A DNA stretch of 64,000 nucleotides, taken from assembly GCA_020746105.1 (NCBI GenBank), contig CM036617.1, positions 159,224,912 through 159,288,911 of the forward strand, given 5' to 3'. The stretch is from Trogon surrucura (lineage: Eukaryota; Chordata; Aves; Trogoniformes; Trogonidae). Below the pieces are notes generated by a model. The model was given only the letters and a program-made list of their open reading frames with translations. It was not told the DNA's origin and did not search any database. Numbering within the stretch: the stretch's first letter is position 1; each line of letters starts with the position of its first letter. Both the position numbers and the translations under genes were made by a program. Shown here piece by piece: positions 14,601 to 28,600 of this stretch.

Positions 14601-16399
14601 CTATGCATTTGGAGCACTATTTGCCTATTTACTCACAGGAGTCACGCTGAAGCTGATAAAGCAATCTGGCTTTGAAGGCTCAAGCTGGTGGGTGCTTGAC
14701 TCTTAAGGTAGTAAATTGTTGGCCTCAGTCTTCTGCACCTCTGCTGGCCCCTTGTGTACAGGGAGGGAGTATTTACCAGGAGCACCTCACACATGCTTTT
14801 GGAAGATGACCAACTAATTAATGTTTGCTAAACACTTTGCAAGCCTCAGGGGAAAAACAACGGTGGAAAGGCAAAGTTTTATTATTATCATACTGCACCT
14901 AATGTACATAAAATGTTTTCAAGGCATCAGGCACTACATGAATGTTGTATGGTATTAAAACTGACCTGCCCTTGTCAGAGCAAATAATAATTACGCTGAG
15001 TGATAGGAGAATCTTGCAGTTTCTTTGCTGTGAATGCTTGCCTGTTTACTAAATCAGAAAAGGTCTTATCCAGCATCCGCTGAAGCCAATGACTTAAGCA
15101 GCCCCTGGCTCAAGCCCATATTTAAATATCTGCAGAAGGGCAAATTACCTAAGTAATTTATTTTGTGTAAAGCTCTGCTCTCCTCATAGGTTGGACTATG
15201 CTCTCTGGGGCATATTTCCCCAAACTGCCTGCCTGGGGCTGAGTCACCTCTCAGGTGCCAAACGTATGAAGCCATAGAGATGAAGAACGACCCAAGAGTA
15301 CCTCACTACACAGCCCGTATGATAACCTCTATTTGCAGCATGAAAATTCGTGCTGATACCTTTTAATATAAATGTAACATGAGGAAATGAACATTTGATT
15401 AAACTAAACACACAGGCCTTTTATATGCAAGGCCCTAATTTAAAGCACTGTCACCTCCATATGGAAAATACAAGCTGGAGCAGGAATGATTAAATTAAAT
15501 CATCTGGCTTTTATGTGATCCCAATGAATGTCTGCTGAGAGGGGAAAAATATCCTTCCTCTTTATTCCTGTAGATCTGCAGCAACTACCAAGGGACACTT
15601 CTATAGCAGGAAGGATTAAGTCTCGCACGAACTTCAGTGCTTAATGTGCTTTGGACTGGTGACATGCCCTTCGGACAGACCTACCCCAGTTTTATAATTC
15701 TCTTTCTCAGCCTTTCGGGCCTCTGGCAGTCTTTTCCCCTGTTTAATTTCCTCCTTGCCTCCCTCCCACTGGGATCCTTCACCATTCAGCATTTCTGCCA
15801 CCCAAGTAGAAATTTTGATTGTGTCAGACAAGTGTAGAAAGAGAGACTCTTGAGCCTCAGTGGACTGAGAGAACCAGGAGGGGATTTCCTGGGGGCTGAA
15901 CAGTTTTTGAAGAGCCAAGAAACGGGTGGTCTCTGTGCCTCTGATGGGCTTAGCCTGCTACAATGCATGACCAGGGATTATGGTCCATCCACAAATACCT
16001 ACCTGGAGCAAGGCACACATCACATACAGGTAGGGAGTCACTTCTGGAGAGGAGCTACTCTTCTGCACCAAACCCATTAAAAAAAATAATAGTATAGTAA
16101 GGGTAGTTGTGTATTGAAAGTTGTCTGGCCAGGCACTATCAGCACACTGGGGATCTGCCCCTTCCTCCTAAACAATGGAGCACCCCAGGTGCCCAGTCTC
16201 ACTCCCATTTGTTTATTTCCTTTTCGTTTAAGGGCAACCACTTCTCTTGGCACAGAAATCTGAGACTATGTGGAGCTGACAAATTTGCAAAACTGAGATG
16301 GAAACAGATTTTTTTCCTCCTTTCTTTTCATTTGTACCTTTGTTCATAGCTGATTTCCTTATTGATTTTCTTCTCTTTTCCTGGCTTTTTTTTCCCCAG

Positions 16400-16453
16400 A
16401 TCTTCTACCTGATGGCACTCATTCTGTTCTTGCTGATCACCATGTGTCAGTAG
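16400..16453 (+). other. candidate short terminal exon encoding a hydrophobic peptide
   Basis: A long pyrimidine tract ending TTTCCCCAG precedes position 16400. The next 17 codons read IFYLMALILFLLITMCQ and are followed by TAG. This resembles a 3' terminal exon coding a tail-anchor-like segment, but I cannot connect it to any gene, and thromboxane synthase has no such C-terminus. Chance is the leading alternative. Confidence 0.12.
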
Positions 16454-19400
16454 TAACGTAGGTGGAAGAGAATTTCTGACTGTTTTGGTTTCACTTTTAG
16501 TGTTTATCTGTTTGGTTTTGGGGCACTGTTCAGTTTCAGGAACTATTTTTATCTCTCCGAAGTTTCCTTGTGAACAGTGATGCTACGAAGACCTTGTTTT
16601 AGCACCGTGAAAGCTACCGGAGGTAGTGCAGGTCTGTCTTCTGTCAGGAGCTGAAGTATTTGATTCGAAAAGCAAAGTAACATTAAAAAGAGTCGACACT
16701 GGTGTAACCTTATACTTTCTGGCTCTTTCCCCAGCACTATTGGGTACATACTTGGAACCACATTTTACTCTCCCTTACACTTATACAACCCTGGGGAGCT
16801 GCATGGATTTGCACCAAAGTAGCAGAGGGAATTTGGCTGCAGGGTCTCGTGTAATGTGGTTATCAGCGTGTAACTGGTGTGCCGGCCTTCCCCACCGCCT
16901 CTGAACTTTGCCTGTGAATCAGCACCTGCCTCTGCCTGCGGCTTGTGTGGTGACGGACCCGGTGAGAGGGGGGAATGAAGGGTGGAGTTTGAGGAGCTGT
17001 GAGGGTGACTGGCAGGTGATTTGAACAAAAAACTGTAATGCTAAATTTATTTGGCACACATGGTCTTTAGGAGGAGCCAGGAGGAGTTGGTGTGAGCTGT
17101 CTGAAGCACTGAGTGCTGTGGCAGCTTGGGAAGTGCCTCAGTGAGTAAAACAATGTTCCCAAACCCAGTGAGCATCCACCAAGGGTGAGGGTGAAATCCT
17201 GCACGTTGCATTTCCATTTAAATGATAACCCAAGCAGATGGGAAAGGTGGCAGGTAACCTATATGGAATAAAGACCAAAAAGGAAAGTTTGAGAGTACGT
17301 GCCTTGGACAGTGTGTGTTTGCCTCTGTGGAAAGACGCATGAGGGAATGTGAAGCTGAGGACTTGCTTTAATGTTTGTTTCTGAGAACATGTGAGAAAGC
17401 CCAAAGCCTGCTGGTGAGGCTTTAGAGACACCAACATGTGTTGCAAGAGTGCAAGGGGAGAGGCGCTAGGCAGCTCAGGAAGCCTCTTGCTGCTGCAACT
17501 TAATCTGGAAACGAGACTTTTTTTTTTTTTCTTCTTCCTAAATCTTGTTCTCAATTCCATAGTCAAAAACTGAGTATTTTGCAAGATACCCTTCTGTAGG
17601 CTTCTACCACTGGAAATGGCCAACGGATACTTGGTGATTTTAGGCAGACTTTTCTCTATCTTAAAGCTGTGTATCTTAAAGCAACACCTTTTGTCATGAC
17701 ATGCCTCCTGTGATGAGTGGGAATCAGGAGCTTCAGGGTCCTGTCTCCCCAGCACCAAGGGCCCAAGGGCTGGTTCTGCCTGTGCCATGTCTTAGACATC
17801 TCAGTCGACAGGTGCAGGCTGGACAGCAGACAGCAGAAAGTTTTGTAATAAGTATTGCATGAGAACTGTCTTAAGCATATTTTTAGTATTTGGTCCAAGT
17901 TCTGAGGATAAAGCTAGGAAATTTTACTTCATCACCTTTGTCCCTATTCTGCTGCCTGACGTTGTAGGGAGGTTTTAGTTTGGTGCTTTACAGGTATTTC
18001 AGCATGTTGCTGTGGAAGTGGTAAAACATAAGGCAAGCTTTCTTTAAGCAGGTTAAAGATACTTGTTGCACTATCCCACACTTTTCACTGATTTACATTC
18101 TTTGTGCTACCCCGTCTCTAACCTTTCCTTTCTTAATATGGTTCTTAGCAAGGTTGTAATAGGGCAGCCCTAACTTGGGCTCTAGTTCTGTTAGGGGCCA
18201 AGCATCTCCTAAAGGTGACCAAAGAGAGGTCAAAATCCTAGGCAGATTCTTTGATCTACCAGCAACTTTTGATCCATTTGATCAAGAAGCAGTGTTGACT
18301 TGTTTGTGACTCCTGGCTATGGCTATGGTCTGAATAGCTCTTTTGGCAGTTTGAAAGGCCGGGAGGGGAGGGTGAGAGTCACTGGGGGATGACGCTGTCT
18401 TTTTTTCTGACTCACAGCCACCTATCCTATTGCTATCCAGAGCCTACATTTTGGGGGGGAGACGATGTGGGCAGAGTAGCTATGCACACGCTAAGATAAC
18501 TCATGAATCTGCATGTGCTCTTAAGAGGATCTGCACGTCATCTCTCTGACACGGACTTTGTCACAGCCACACCTGCCCATGAGGCGTCTGATTTGGCTTC
18601 CAGTTTCTCAGAAACCACAGCCGGTTCAGTCTCAGGCCATGACTCAGCAAGGCTAGTTGTGAGGAATGTGGTCTCTGCAGCCTTTGCTGCTTCCAAATTG
18701 ATTTCAGGTGCACGTCACGCTCTGTCAGCTACACAAAATTTTCTCAGATTTTTTTTTCATTTCTGGCTCCTGAGCACCAGCAAGCTGTGACCAATAGGCT
18801 AAGTGGAAATCTCTTATTCACGGATGTGTACTTGGATTACTGTTCCCAAAACAGAGGTGGTAGAAGAGGATCTATGCCTCACTCATCAGCCTCTTCAGGG
18901 AAAAGTTAGTATCTTGTCTTAAACTGTCGATCAAGATGCGTTCATGCTGGACGTTGTATGGAAGCAACTGAGGTGCAGGCATATGTTCTCTTCTGCTGAC
19001 TTGGCTGTGGTGATGCTAACCTCAGCCAGCAAAGAGAAGCGAGCAACTGGGAACAGTAACATCTCAAACTGCAGCAGAAAAATTGGCCAGACCTATCCTG
19101 TCAGCACTTGGATTCCCTTGGTGTTCATTGAGGAATTAAAAGTTAACTGAGGGTGGTGGCAAAAAATAGGTTTGCCTGCCTAGAAAATGCTAAAGCCAAC
19201 ACTGAAAAGCAGAGGTGGATCTGAAGGCAGTTCTTTCTCTTTGAATTTATATGGAGATTAAAACACACATCATCCTTGTAGCACATAGGCAATTTTATAA
19301 TCACCACTGGTATTTCACCTCAGGGTACTCTGTGGGGCATAGAATTAATTTCCCACCTTTTTCTAAGGGATAAAATCATGGGATTTGCTGTCAGTCATAA

Positions 19401-22400
19401 AGGAGAGTTTATGGCCAAACCAGATGCTTTCTGGACCTCAGAAGTGATCGAACAGTCCAGGGTGGGTGAGGGTGTACCACCACACCTCGTAAATCAAACC
19501 AGGGTAACATGCATGCTGAGAAATGCCACAAGGTGTTGCATGGCCATTTTACTTCCATGTCAGCAGGAAAAGATACTACAAGGGTGTGCAAAGTGTAACA
19601 CAAACGGCTGTGCAAAACAGTGGCTGCAAAATTAAAATATAGGATGTTTTATTACAATACAATGTGGTGCCTCCTTCCTCCTCCCACATCCCTACTTGTT
19701 ACAGAAAGGAATTTCTTAATGAAAAAACACCCAGTCTTGAGTAAAAGGCAATGTAGACTCTTTTTTTTTTTCTTTTTTTTTTTTTTGCAGGGGGTTAAAG
19801 TGGCATCTTTGCACAATATTACCTCAGCAAACCTGCCAGCAATTGAAGGATATAAAAAGGGACATTTAGGGAGAAAAGCATATTTAAATTCCTTTGAAAT
19901 CCGCTTGGCTAAAGGAATATTTTGAAGCGAGGGAGTGGAAAAACAAATGGAAAATATTTCCTTTGAAGGGGAAACATAGCAACAAACTGTCCTTCCTAAG
20001 TAGAGATACTTGGCTGATGTGTACTTTATGCAGCCGTAGGTCAGACCTTGCAAACAACTACTAAATTAGGTCCAGCTACTTTGATGCTAAAAGCATGGAA
20101 TTGCCAATAATTAAGTTGCGTCAGATGTAGGAAATGACTGATGTGTCTGCCATACTCATGATAGCAGAGTTTGCTGTCCTACCATTTGATGGACCCTTTT
20201 TTTTTAATGTAAGCAGAAGGAATTTTCTTGTAAGAAAAATCAGCTGGTTTTGCACCTTTGTTTTGTTTTCTGAACTGCTAATCCCCTGAAGGTATAGAAG
20301 CTGTTTGAAAGAGCAAATCAAAGCTCCCGTAATTTAGTGTTATATTATTTGTTGATGTATGGTTTGATTTAGTGGCTACTTATTATATCAGGTTACCATA
20401 TAATTATCTTAATTATTGACTACAGAGGTAAGTAGAGGAATTATGAGAGAGACAGGAAGGCCCAGTGGAGAGAGCATGGCTCAGAGAATCGAACACATCA
20501 CGGTGTGCTCTTGGCTCCATCATTCATGTATCCTGAGCCTCAACTCTTCTCTCATCCAGCCTGGCCATGAAATCAGGAGAGATTGCAGGGACAGGACTCA
20601 GTTGCTAACCCAGGATTCAAGAGATGTAGGAGAGCAGTGTAAAAGGACAGAGGAAAGTTAGGAAAGACAGATGTAAAATTAGCAGGCAAAAAAACTGTAT
20701 ACGCATCACAGCATATATTTGCATCAAAGCATGGAGCACCCACGTGATCATGGAGAAAGGCAGTTTTGCCACAAAGCCCTAAAGTTTGATCACTGAGTCT
20801 GATCACAGTTCATTTCCAGCCGTGGCTACTGATCTCCCCTGACAAATCAGTAGCCCTTGGATCCCTTTCTGCAAAACAAGGATGATAAAAATCATCTTCT
20901 TGCCTTTGGTTTTAGCTATTCAGATTATTGGAGCGCAGCTCCTCACTCAGCCTTCAGCCTTGGCTCTCGTGACATTGCAGGCATTTGTGGCTTTTAGTCT
21001 CCTAGTCCTTTGTCTGATAACCATCCACCTAAGGCAAAGGTTTGAGTTAGGAGGCACTACTGCAATATAAAAGTGACATTGAAAGGCTATCAGTGCAATC
21101 TATACTTCCTGCATTGATAATATTGGGCAGATACTGACAAAATATTTCATCTATTGACGAGTTGCATCTTTTTTCCCCTGAGAGGAGCAGACACACTGTT
21201 TCTGCTCTGCCTGTGCAAATTACTTTCTCTGGTTTTTGCTTTTCTTTCCTGAGCCAAAAATGGAGATAATAGAATGTATCTATTTCCTTCCTAGAAAAGA
21301 TCAGTTAATGTGAAATTGTGCATGGTGGCTTAGTGCTGAATAAGTGGGATACCCTAATCCAGCAAGGTATCCTTGTTCTATTGTACGCCTCTTCTGCATA
21401 CCATCTGGAGTTGTTCTCTGCTTAGTATTTTCAGTATGTACCATATGTTTTTGCATGAAAATTCAATAAAATATGCATTATACATGAAAAGTGCTGTAGT
21501 AAATAAAGGAAGGATGGAATCCAGTCCCCTTTGTGAACAGCAGGGGCCCCAAATCTTCATAAAAGGTTTAGTCTAGTCTGATGTCTGTGCTTTTCTTCAG
21601 TTTGCTCTGTGTCAGTCTTTAGGAGATGCTCTAATTTAAAACAAAACTCTCCTCTTCTAATGAGGTTATTAGACATACTTTGGCTGCCCTCTGCTGTGAG
21701 CACTGGATAAGACAGTAAAAAAGTCCTTTTCCTGAGGAAGGTAACAGTCAGAAATTCTCTGCCGTGTCACTCCTACAGCACTGTTTGGGTTTTAGTACCC
21801 ACCACTCATGATCAAGGGCTGGTTGGTTTTGTAGAGGTGTGAGCATGTGGGCTCAGGCGTTGCCTTCCATGCAAAATTAAGAGCAGTATCCAAGGGGCAG
21901 CCATGGGAGGAAACAGGCTTCTCTCCCAGGCACTTCTGCAATCCTGCTGGGTGGGATTTGGGCTGTACCTCAGCCCCCTCTGCTAAGCAAACAATTTGCT
22001 GCTGTATCTTTTCCTCAGCAGGGTGCGGGTTCTTCCAGTGCCATCTCTCACCGCTCTGCAAGCATCGCAACAAGGGCACTTTTATTTCTCTCTGTAACTG
22101 GGAAAGGGCAAAGGGTTTGCTCCAACGTCAGCAAGAAAACTGAAGGACTCGCTGTTTCTTGTGAACAAGGTGCTCCCGGTCTGCTGTGCTTCTGTCTTTG
22201 GGAAGAAACAAGGACCTTGTGCAAATTTTAGTGCGTGTATAAAACAAAAGTTCTGTTGCAGCTATTTGTGCTCTCTGTAATGCCCTGCTTTTAGTACTTA
22301 CTAGCAAGTTGATTTATTATTATACCTTCAGCTGGGCTGCACACCAAAGCGTTTTGATGATGAAAGGAACGTTATACACACATTTAATTACTGCCCACAT

Positions 22401-22559
22401 TTTTGTATAATTTTATCATTTACTGTTTTAGATGAGACATTGAGTTCTTCTGCAGGAAAAATGTCCAGTAAAAAATAGATGATTTAAAAGCTAATCTGAG
22501 ACGAGTGCAGCACTTAAATGTGAGAAAATTTAATTGTTCTTTTTTTCTTGCCTTTTCAG

Positions 22560-22648
22560 ATGGTCCCTGATTACCAAAATGTACAAGAACTCCCTTATCT
22601 GGACATGGTGATTGCAGAGACATTGCGCATGTACCCACCTGCATTCAG
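22560..22648 (+). CDS. TBXAS1: TBXAS1 exon encoding the K-helix
   Basis: The exon is 89 bp, preceded by CTTGCCTTTTCAG and followed by the donor GTATAT. It starts in phase 0 with an ATG codon that is internal to the protein, and ends in phase 2 (AG of a split Arg codon). It carries [19 protein letters not shown], with the P450 ExxR salt-bridge pair. Confidence 0.95.
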
Positions 22649-25600
22649 GTATATATATTTTTTTTTCCCCCATCTGATTCCACAGGGTAGATCCCTAACT
22701 CTATAAAATGGAAATCTGTTGTTGGAAAACCAATGTGCCCTTGGTCTCTGTGCCAACATCAATACTACTTGTGCATTTGAAAGATGTAATGTGGCCCCTC
22801 TGCAGGAAAACTGGCTAATACTGATATTTCTAAAGCAGTTTTTCACAACAGATTGGCCAAGATTGCTTTATCACTGTTCTTCACATCCCCCAAGGTTAGA
22901 GCATGGAGCCGTTTTGCAGCAGAACTGGCCTTAGAAAGCCAGATGGTGATGCTTCCGCATGCCTCGTGCTTTGGGGATACAGAGCAAAAACCTACCCTAG
23001 CCTCCTGTTCATAGAATCATAGAATGGCCTAGGCTGGAAGTGACCTTAGAGGTCATTTAATCCAACCTCCCTGTCATGGGCAGGGACACCTCTCAACTAG
23101 ATCAGGCAATACACGGGGACCCAGCGCGGATTGAACCCGCGACCTTGGTGTTATCAGCACCACGCTCTAACCGAGGAAGCTAACCAGCCCCCTCATAGAA
23201 CACTTTCAGTTGGAAGAGACCTTCAAGATCATCGAGTCCAACCTTTGTCCTAACCCTATCAGCACCTCTAAACCATGTCCCTCAGCACAACATCTACCCA
23301 TCTTCTAAACACCTCCAGGGATGGCGACTCAACCACCTCCCTGGGCAGCCTGTTCCAATGGCTGACAACCCTCTCAGTAAAGAAATTCTTCCTTATATCC
23401 AACCTGAACCTCCTCTGGTACAACTTAAGGCCATTTCCCCTTGTCCTATCATTTGCCATTGGGGAGAACAGACCAACCCCTGCCTCGCTACAACCTCCTT
23501 TCAAGTACTTGCAGAGAGCTATAAGGTCTGCCCTCAGCCTTCTTCAGGCTAAACAGCCCCAGATCCTGTAGCCATTCCTTGCATGACATACAAGGCCCTG
23601 ATGTGCAGAAGAGTTTCACATTCAGAAAACCGAATTTTGCATGAGTGCTTAACTTGGGCCCCTACCGTTTTACACTTAGTACTGTGTTATACTAATATAG
23701 CTAAGCTAATGGCTGTATCCATTATATTTTGGAAGTTTTGCTCCAACTCACACAAGACTAATTTTACTAAGTTATGTTGATGAGCTGAAAACAAGGGGAA
23801 AAGAAATTAGAAAACTGTGTAATTGTCACATTTCCAAGTTATCACAAGCACAAATGCAAATGTTAAGAATGGATCTTTTCAAAGCAGTGAGCCAGTTGCA
23901 CTCCTTCTCGTGAAGCCAGGGGAAAAAAATCAGATGATCGGAAAGGAGCCAAAGCAGAGCTTGCTGTGAGAGCCTTTGAAAAAATCACACCATGATTGCA
24001 AGCACCTTAAAAAAAAACAAACACCACCTTAAAATCGTATTGTCTTTCGTATGTTCCCAAAGATTGGAACTCAGGATTTTTCCATGGACATCTGCAGAAT
24101 TGTTTAGAGTGTAAATGTCAGAGATACTTGCTCCTGGATGAGATGATTGAGCTTTACTATGTTATACATGGTATAAAAGTGGAAATTGTTTTGCCAGTTA
24201 CAGCATCAGGGGTCTTTGAGTTTCAGCTGAAACACTGAGAAGCAATCAATATTTGTCAGACAGGAAACAGAATGAGAATGGAGCAAAGTTGTTCCAAAGT
24301 TTTGGTTGGTGTTGTCGGTGGTGTTTATTGATCTGGTTTTTACTCTGATGGATGCAGAGTAGATAGGACAGCCCACTGCCTCAGAAAGATGCTAATTGCC
24401 TATGACAAGGATAATGCTGAGTTAGGGGAAAATTCAGTAGCAGCCAAGCTTGTTATAAAATGAAGAGTTTGTTCATTTGTGGGTTGTTTTTTTTTAAAAG
24501 AATGAACTTACTAGTCAGAGAACTTTTTTCCCCAAAACTCATGTTTCCACTATCACCAAATTCAGGTTAAGGATGAGAAGGACAGCTTGTCAATGTGTTT
24601 TTTAGCATGCCAGTGTTTTGTTCCAGGTTTAGAGCCTCTGTTATTTATTTGTCTATGAGAAAAAGAGACATGGGTGACAGCGAGGAAAGAATGTATTCCT
24701 GTAATGATATCAGACTGACAGCCCTGAAACTGAAATCTTTGTTCAACTTTTTAGGTGCAGTGTGGGGTGCAGCAAAGGGAGCTCCTGAATGTTGTCTCAC
24801 CCCTGTGCTCCCAGCTGGTGCCAGGGAATAGCTCCCAGGCTGAAACAGCAGGGCATCGGCCTGGGTCTGGGCTGCTTTGGGGTCTGTGGTGACCACCCAA
24901 GCATCAAAACGTCTAGGTCAGGATCTGCCACAACACATGCGCACCCACACACCCTTTTTTTACGATGTTTACAGCCCCAAGCTTGGCTCTGCCAGGTGGC
25001 TTGTCTCAGCTGTCTTGTCACAGTGACGTTCCTAAAGACGATCCTACTCTGTCACCTGTCAATATGGGGTGGGAGGAAACTGGAGAGTTTTGTTGCTAAC
25101 ATCAAGCCTATCTTTGATGAGTGTATGTGAAATGCAGGTTCCTAAGGCTTGTTAATCTGTTGTGTTTTTGTAGCAGCAGCAGAACACTTACCTCTAATAA
25201 TAAAACCATCCCTTGCTAAATTCCAGGTGCTGACCCAACGTGAGGAAGCTTCTCAAATAAACAGACTCAAAATTATATTTGATGTAATTTTTTCCTGAAA
25301 GCAAACCAGCATAGTCTTTTAACCTGTTATTAGACTGACATATTTCATCTACAATTTTCATAAAAAAAAATAGTCTAAAAACAATATTACCAGCAAAATT
25401 GCACATTTTGGAAAACCCTAAGAAATGCTTTACTATGCAAAGGGGAAAAGTTAGCCAGCTGGGTTGGAGCTGTGTGCTTCTAGGTGGAGATGACTGTGAC
25501 CTGAGAAGACACTAGCATCAGCAGCTGTTGCTGTATTTATCTACTGAGAAAACGTTACTCCTGAAGTTGCAGGGTCAGTCCAGCTGAAGAGATTGACTTT

Positions 25601-28600
25601 TATGGCTCCCTCCTGCTGTTTTACCTTTATTAATCGCCTGGGATACATGACACTTACTGTTGCAGGTTCACTCGGGAAGCAGCTAAAGACTGTGTAGTGC
25701 TGGGGCAGCGTATTCCAGCTGGGGCTGTCATTGAAACCGCAGTGGGGCATCTCCATCACAACCCTGAGTTCTGGCCAGAGCCTGAGAAGTTCATTCCCGA
25801 GAGGTATGTGGAGTAATGTTTTCCATTCTTAGATTGAAGTTTAGATCAAAGGTCTGCCTTAAATTCTGTTTCATGCTTTAGGGTGGGCACAGGACTCCAG
25901 CCTGTCCAGTGGAGACACCAGATCCTGTTTCTCCTTCACAGCCATAGTCACCCACTTTTCACCTGAAGCAGTATTTCCACCAAGAGGAGCACAGTTTAAT
26001 TTAGATCATAAAAATATGTTATTTCTACCAAATTAGGCAAGTAGTGGTAGTGACACAGGCCACAGGGGGGCAAGGTTTGGTCAAGGTTGAAATCTAGCAC
26101 AGGTTTTCAGACCCGTTTCCACATCAGATGCTGCAAAACAGTGTCACCTCTGGATGCAGAAATTTTGAGGTGAAATAGTATATTCATGGTCATGGAGGTA
26201 GCCAGGAAATTCATCCAGCTCCTGGCTTATTTAGATCAGCCTTTTCACCTGAGATCTTTTAATAGTGTGGGTACTCTAGGAGTGGAGAACCTATCCCATC
26301 TCCCACTGAGAATCTGCTCTCAGACCATAGTTAGGATCCTGGGTTCTTAGCTTTACTTGGCAAGACATACTTTCACATGAAGCATTTGTTCTCTGTAGAG
26401 CACTGTAGAGTTGTGAGTTTCTACCCAGCCCTGTCTTACAGATACTGAGCTGAGCTTACAGGGAGAGTTTCAGCTGATGTGGTGCTGTGTGGAAGCTCAG
26501 TTTAGTTTTGTGGGCAGCTATTCTGTGGGCAGCTGCATTTTAAGCTACCACTGTGTTGAAAAGTCTACTGAGAAAAAAAGTGTGTGTTCACCAAACAGCT
26601 GGGTGTGAGGCTGACAGCCCAGAACCATCTCTTCCAGTAAGACAACACATGTATGGTGTAGGTGGGTTTGCCCAGCACTCCTTCTGGAGAAAATCTTGGT
26701 TTATGTCCTATTACGCACCTTAGGCCGTGAAGAAGAGCAATGCCAGGGTTAGAGAAGCTCAGAGCTTTTGTTAGGGAGGAACCTTAGCAGTAACTGGAAG
26801 TCTGAGGGGTTTTTTTAGCAATGCTTATCTAGAAACGCTGTCTTAGTTGTTTATTCACCACTAAAACAGTAGCATGAAAATGCATTAAAGGGTAAAATGG
26901 ATAGTGGGGGCTGCCGTCCCCTTGACTCATACAGTGTGCTTATGAATCTGAGATGAATTCCCTTCTGAAATCACCCTGAGGAATGAAGCATAGTTACTAA
27001 TGCTCTCCCTGGCTTGTATCAGTTCGTTCTGTTAGTAAGAACTGCAGAACAGGAGCTCAACAAAAAATAAATTCATCTGAAGCCTTTTTTTCCCCCTAGT
27101 ATTTCATTTTGAAATCTGCCTCAGGAATACTACAAGGAAGACTTCAAATTTACCAGAATGATACATGGGGGTGAGCAAAGCATGATTTACATTAACATGT
27201 TTGCATGGGATATGCAACAGTGCCCAGTATATGAGTTAATGGTTCTTCAATCTCAAATTACTGGCTTCTCTGGTACTTTATGTAGTAGTATCTCAATCTT
27301 ATTTAGGATATCTAAGCATGGGGGAGAGGTTAATGGAAATACACAATATTATTTTTTTCCAAACCTTAAAAAAGCCTCAGTTACCTCTCTTCTGTTTCCA
27401 TCCTGCATAAGTTCTCTGTGCCTTAGCAGTCTAAATTTCTTGCAAACTGTATCCAAACAGATGAGAGATTTTCAGGGATAATCTTCTACATGAAGCACAG
27501 AACTTTTATCTAGATACAGAACTAGAAAAGTAGTTCTGTACTACCAGAACAGCTCCAAATATGTTATGACGCAGGAGGACTATGCAGATTTCCAGGGTAA
27601 TGACATCACTGTAAAGGTTTGCTTGTTTTAAGGAATTACTCTGATTGGTGACTTGGCACAGGCCGAGATGAGCCTCACCTTGGTGATTACGCATTGGCCC
27701 TAATAACTTATACTGACTTAGACTCTTTACACTTCTCTGTTAAATATTCTGCCCAGTATACATCCATCTTTGCAGTTGTTGTGTCATGGTTTAATCCCAG
27801 TTGGCAACTAAGCCCCACACAGCTGCTCACCCCACCGTGGTGGATGGGGGACAGAATCATAGAATCATAGAATCATAGAATGTTAGGGATTGGAAGGGAC
27901 CTCGAAAGATCATCAAGTCCAATCCCCCTGCCAGAGCAGGAATGCCTAGATTATGCTACACAGGAACGTGTCCAGGCAGGTCTTGAATGTCTCCAGAGAA
28001 GGAGACTCCACAACCTCTCTGGGCAGCCTGTTCCAGGGCTCCGTCACCCTCACTGAGAAGAAGTTTCTTCTCGAGTTTAAGCGGAACCTCTTATGTTCCA
28101 GTTTCAGCCCATTACCCCTTGTCCTATCAGTGGTTGTCACCGAGAAGAGCCTGGCTCCATCCTCGTGACACTCCCCCTTGATATATTTGTAAACACTAAC
28201 GAGGTCACCCCTCAGTCTCCTCTTCTCCAAACTAAAGAGCCCCAGCTCCCTCAGTCTTTTCTCATAAGGGAGATGCTCCACTCCTTTAATCATCCTACTT
28301 GCCCTGTGCTGGACTCTCTCCAGCAGTTCCCTGTCTTTCTTGAACTGAGGGGCCCAGAACTGGACACAATATTCCAGATGGGGTCTCACCAGGGCAGAGT
28401 AGAGGGGAAGGAGAACCTCTCTCGACCTACTAACCACCTCCCTTCTAATACACCCCAGGATGCCATTGGCCTTCCTGGCCACAAGGGCACAGTGCTGGCT
28501 CATGGTCATCCTGCTGTCCACCAAGACTCCCAGGTCCCTTTCCCCTACACTGCTCTCTAATAAGTCATTCCCCAACTTATACTGGAACCTGGGGTTGTTC

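Larger units (their letters stand above)
1..22559. other. TBXAS1 upstream intron sequence without recognised exons
   Basis: This long stretch precedes the first recognisable TBXAS1 exon. Reading both strands I saw no segment resembling the N-terminal membrane anchor, the C-helix or the I-helix of the P450. It is moderately AT-rich and contains short chance reading frames, poly-T and poly-C tracts, one old CR1 relic (822-1015) and an 18-bp tandem duplication. Two short splice-like segments (69-170 and 16400-16453) are listed separately as weak candidates. It is most simply one or more large TBXAS1 introns, since that gene has very long introns in mammals. This is inference: no exon inside the window marks the 5' boundary. 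Confidence 0.6.
22649..25665 (+). other. TBXAS1 intron with SINE and CR1
   Basis: The intron is bounded by GTATAT and TTGCAG. Apart from the SINE/CR1 pair at 23010-23575 I see only unique AT-rich sequence and chance reading frames. Confidence 0.85.

Noticed and set aside
20882-21070. Hydrophobic frame considered as a P450 I-helix or membrane exon
   Set aside because: It lacks the A/G-G-x-D/E-T-type I-helix pattern and any resemblance to CYP5A.
23115-23192. Functional tRNA-Ile gene
   Set aside because: The acceptor stem pairs poorly with standard spacing, the A box is diverged, and a CR1-type tail follows directly. It is a SINE head.
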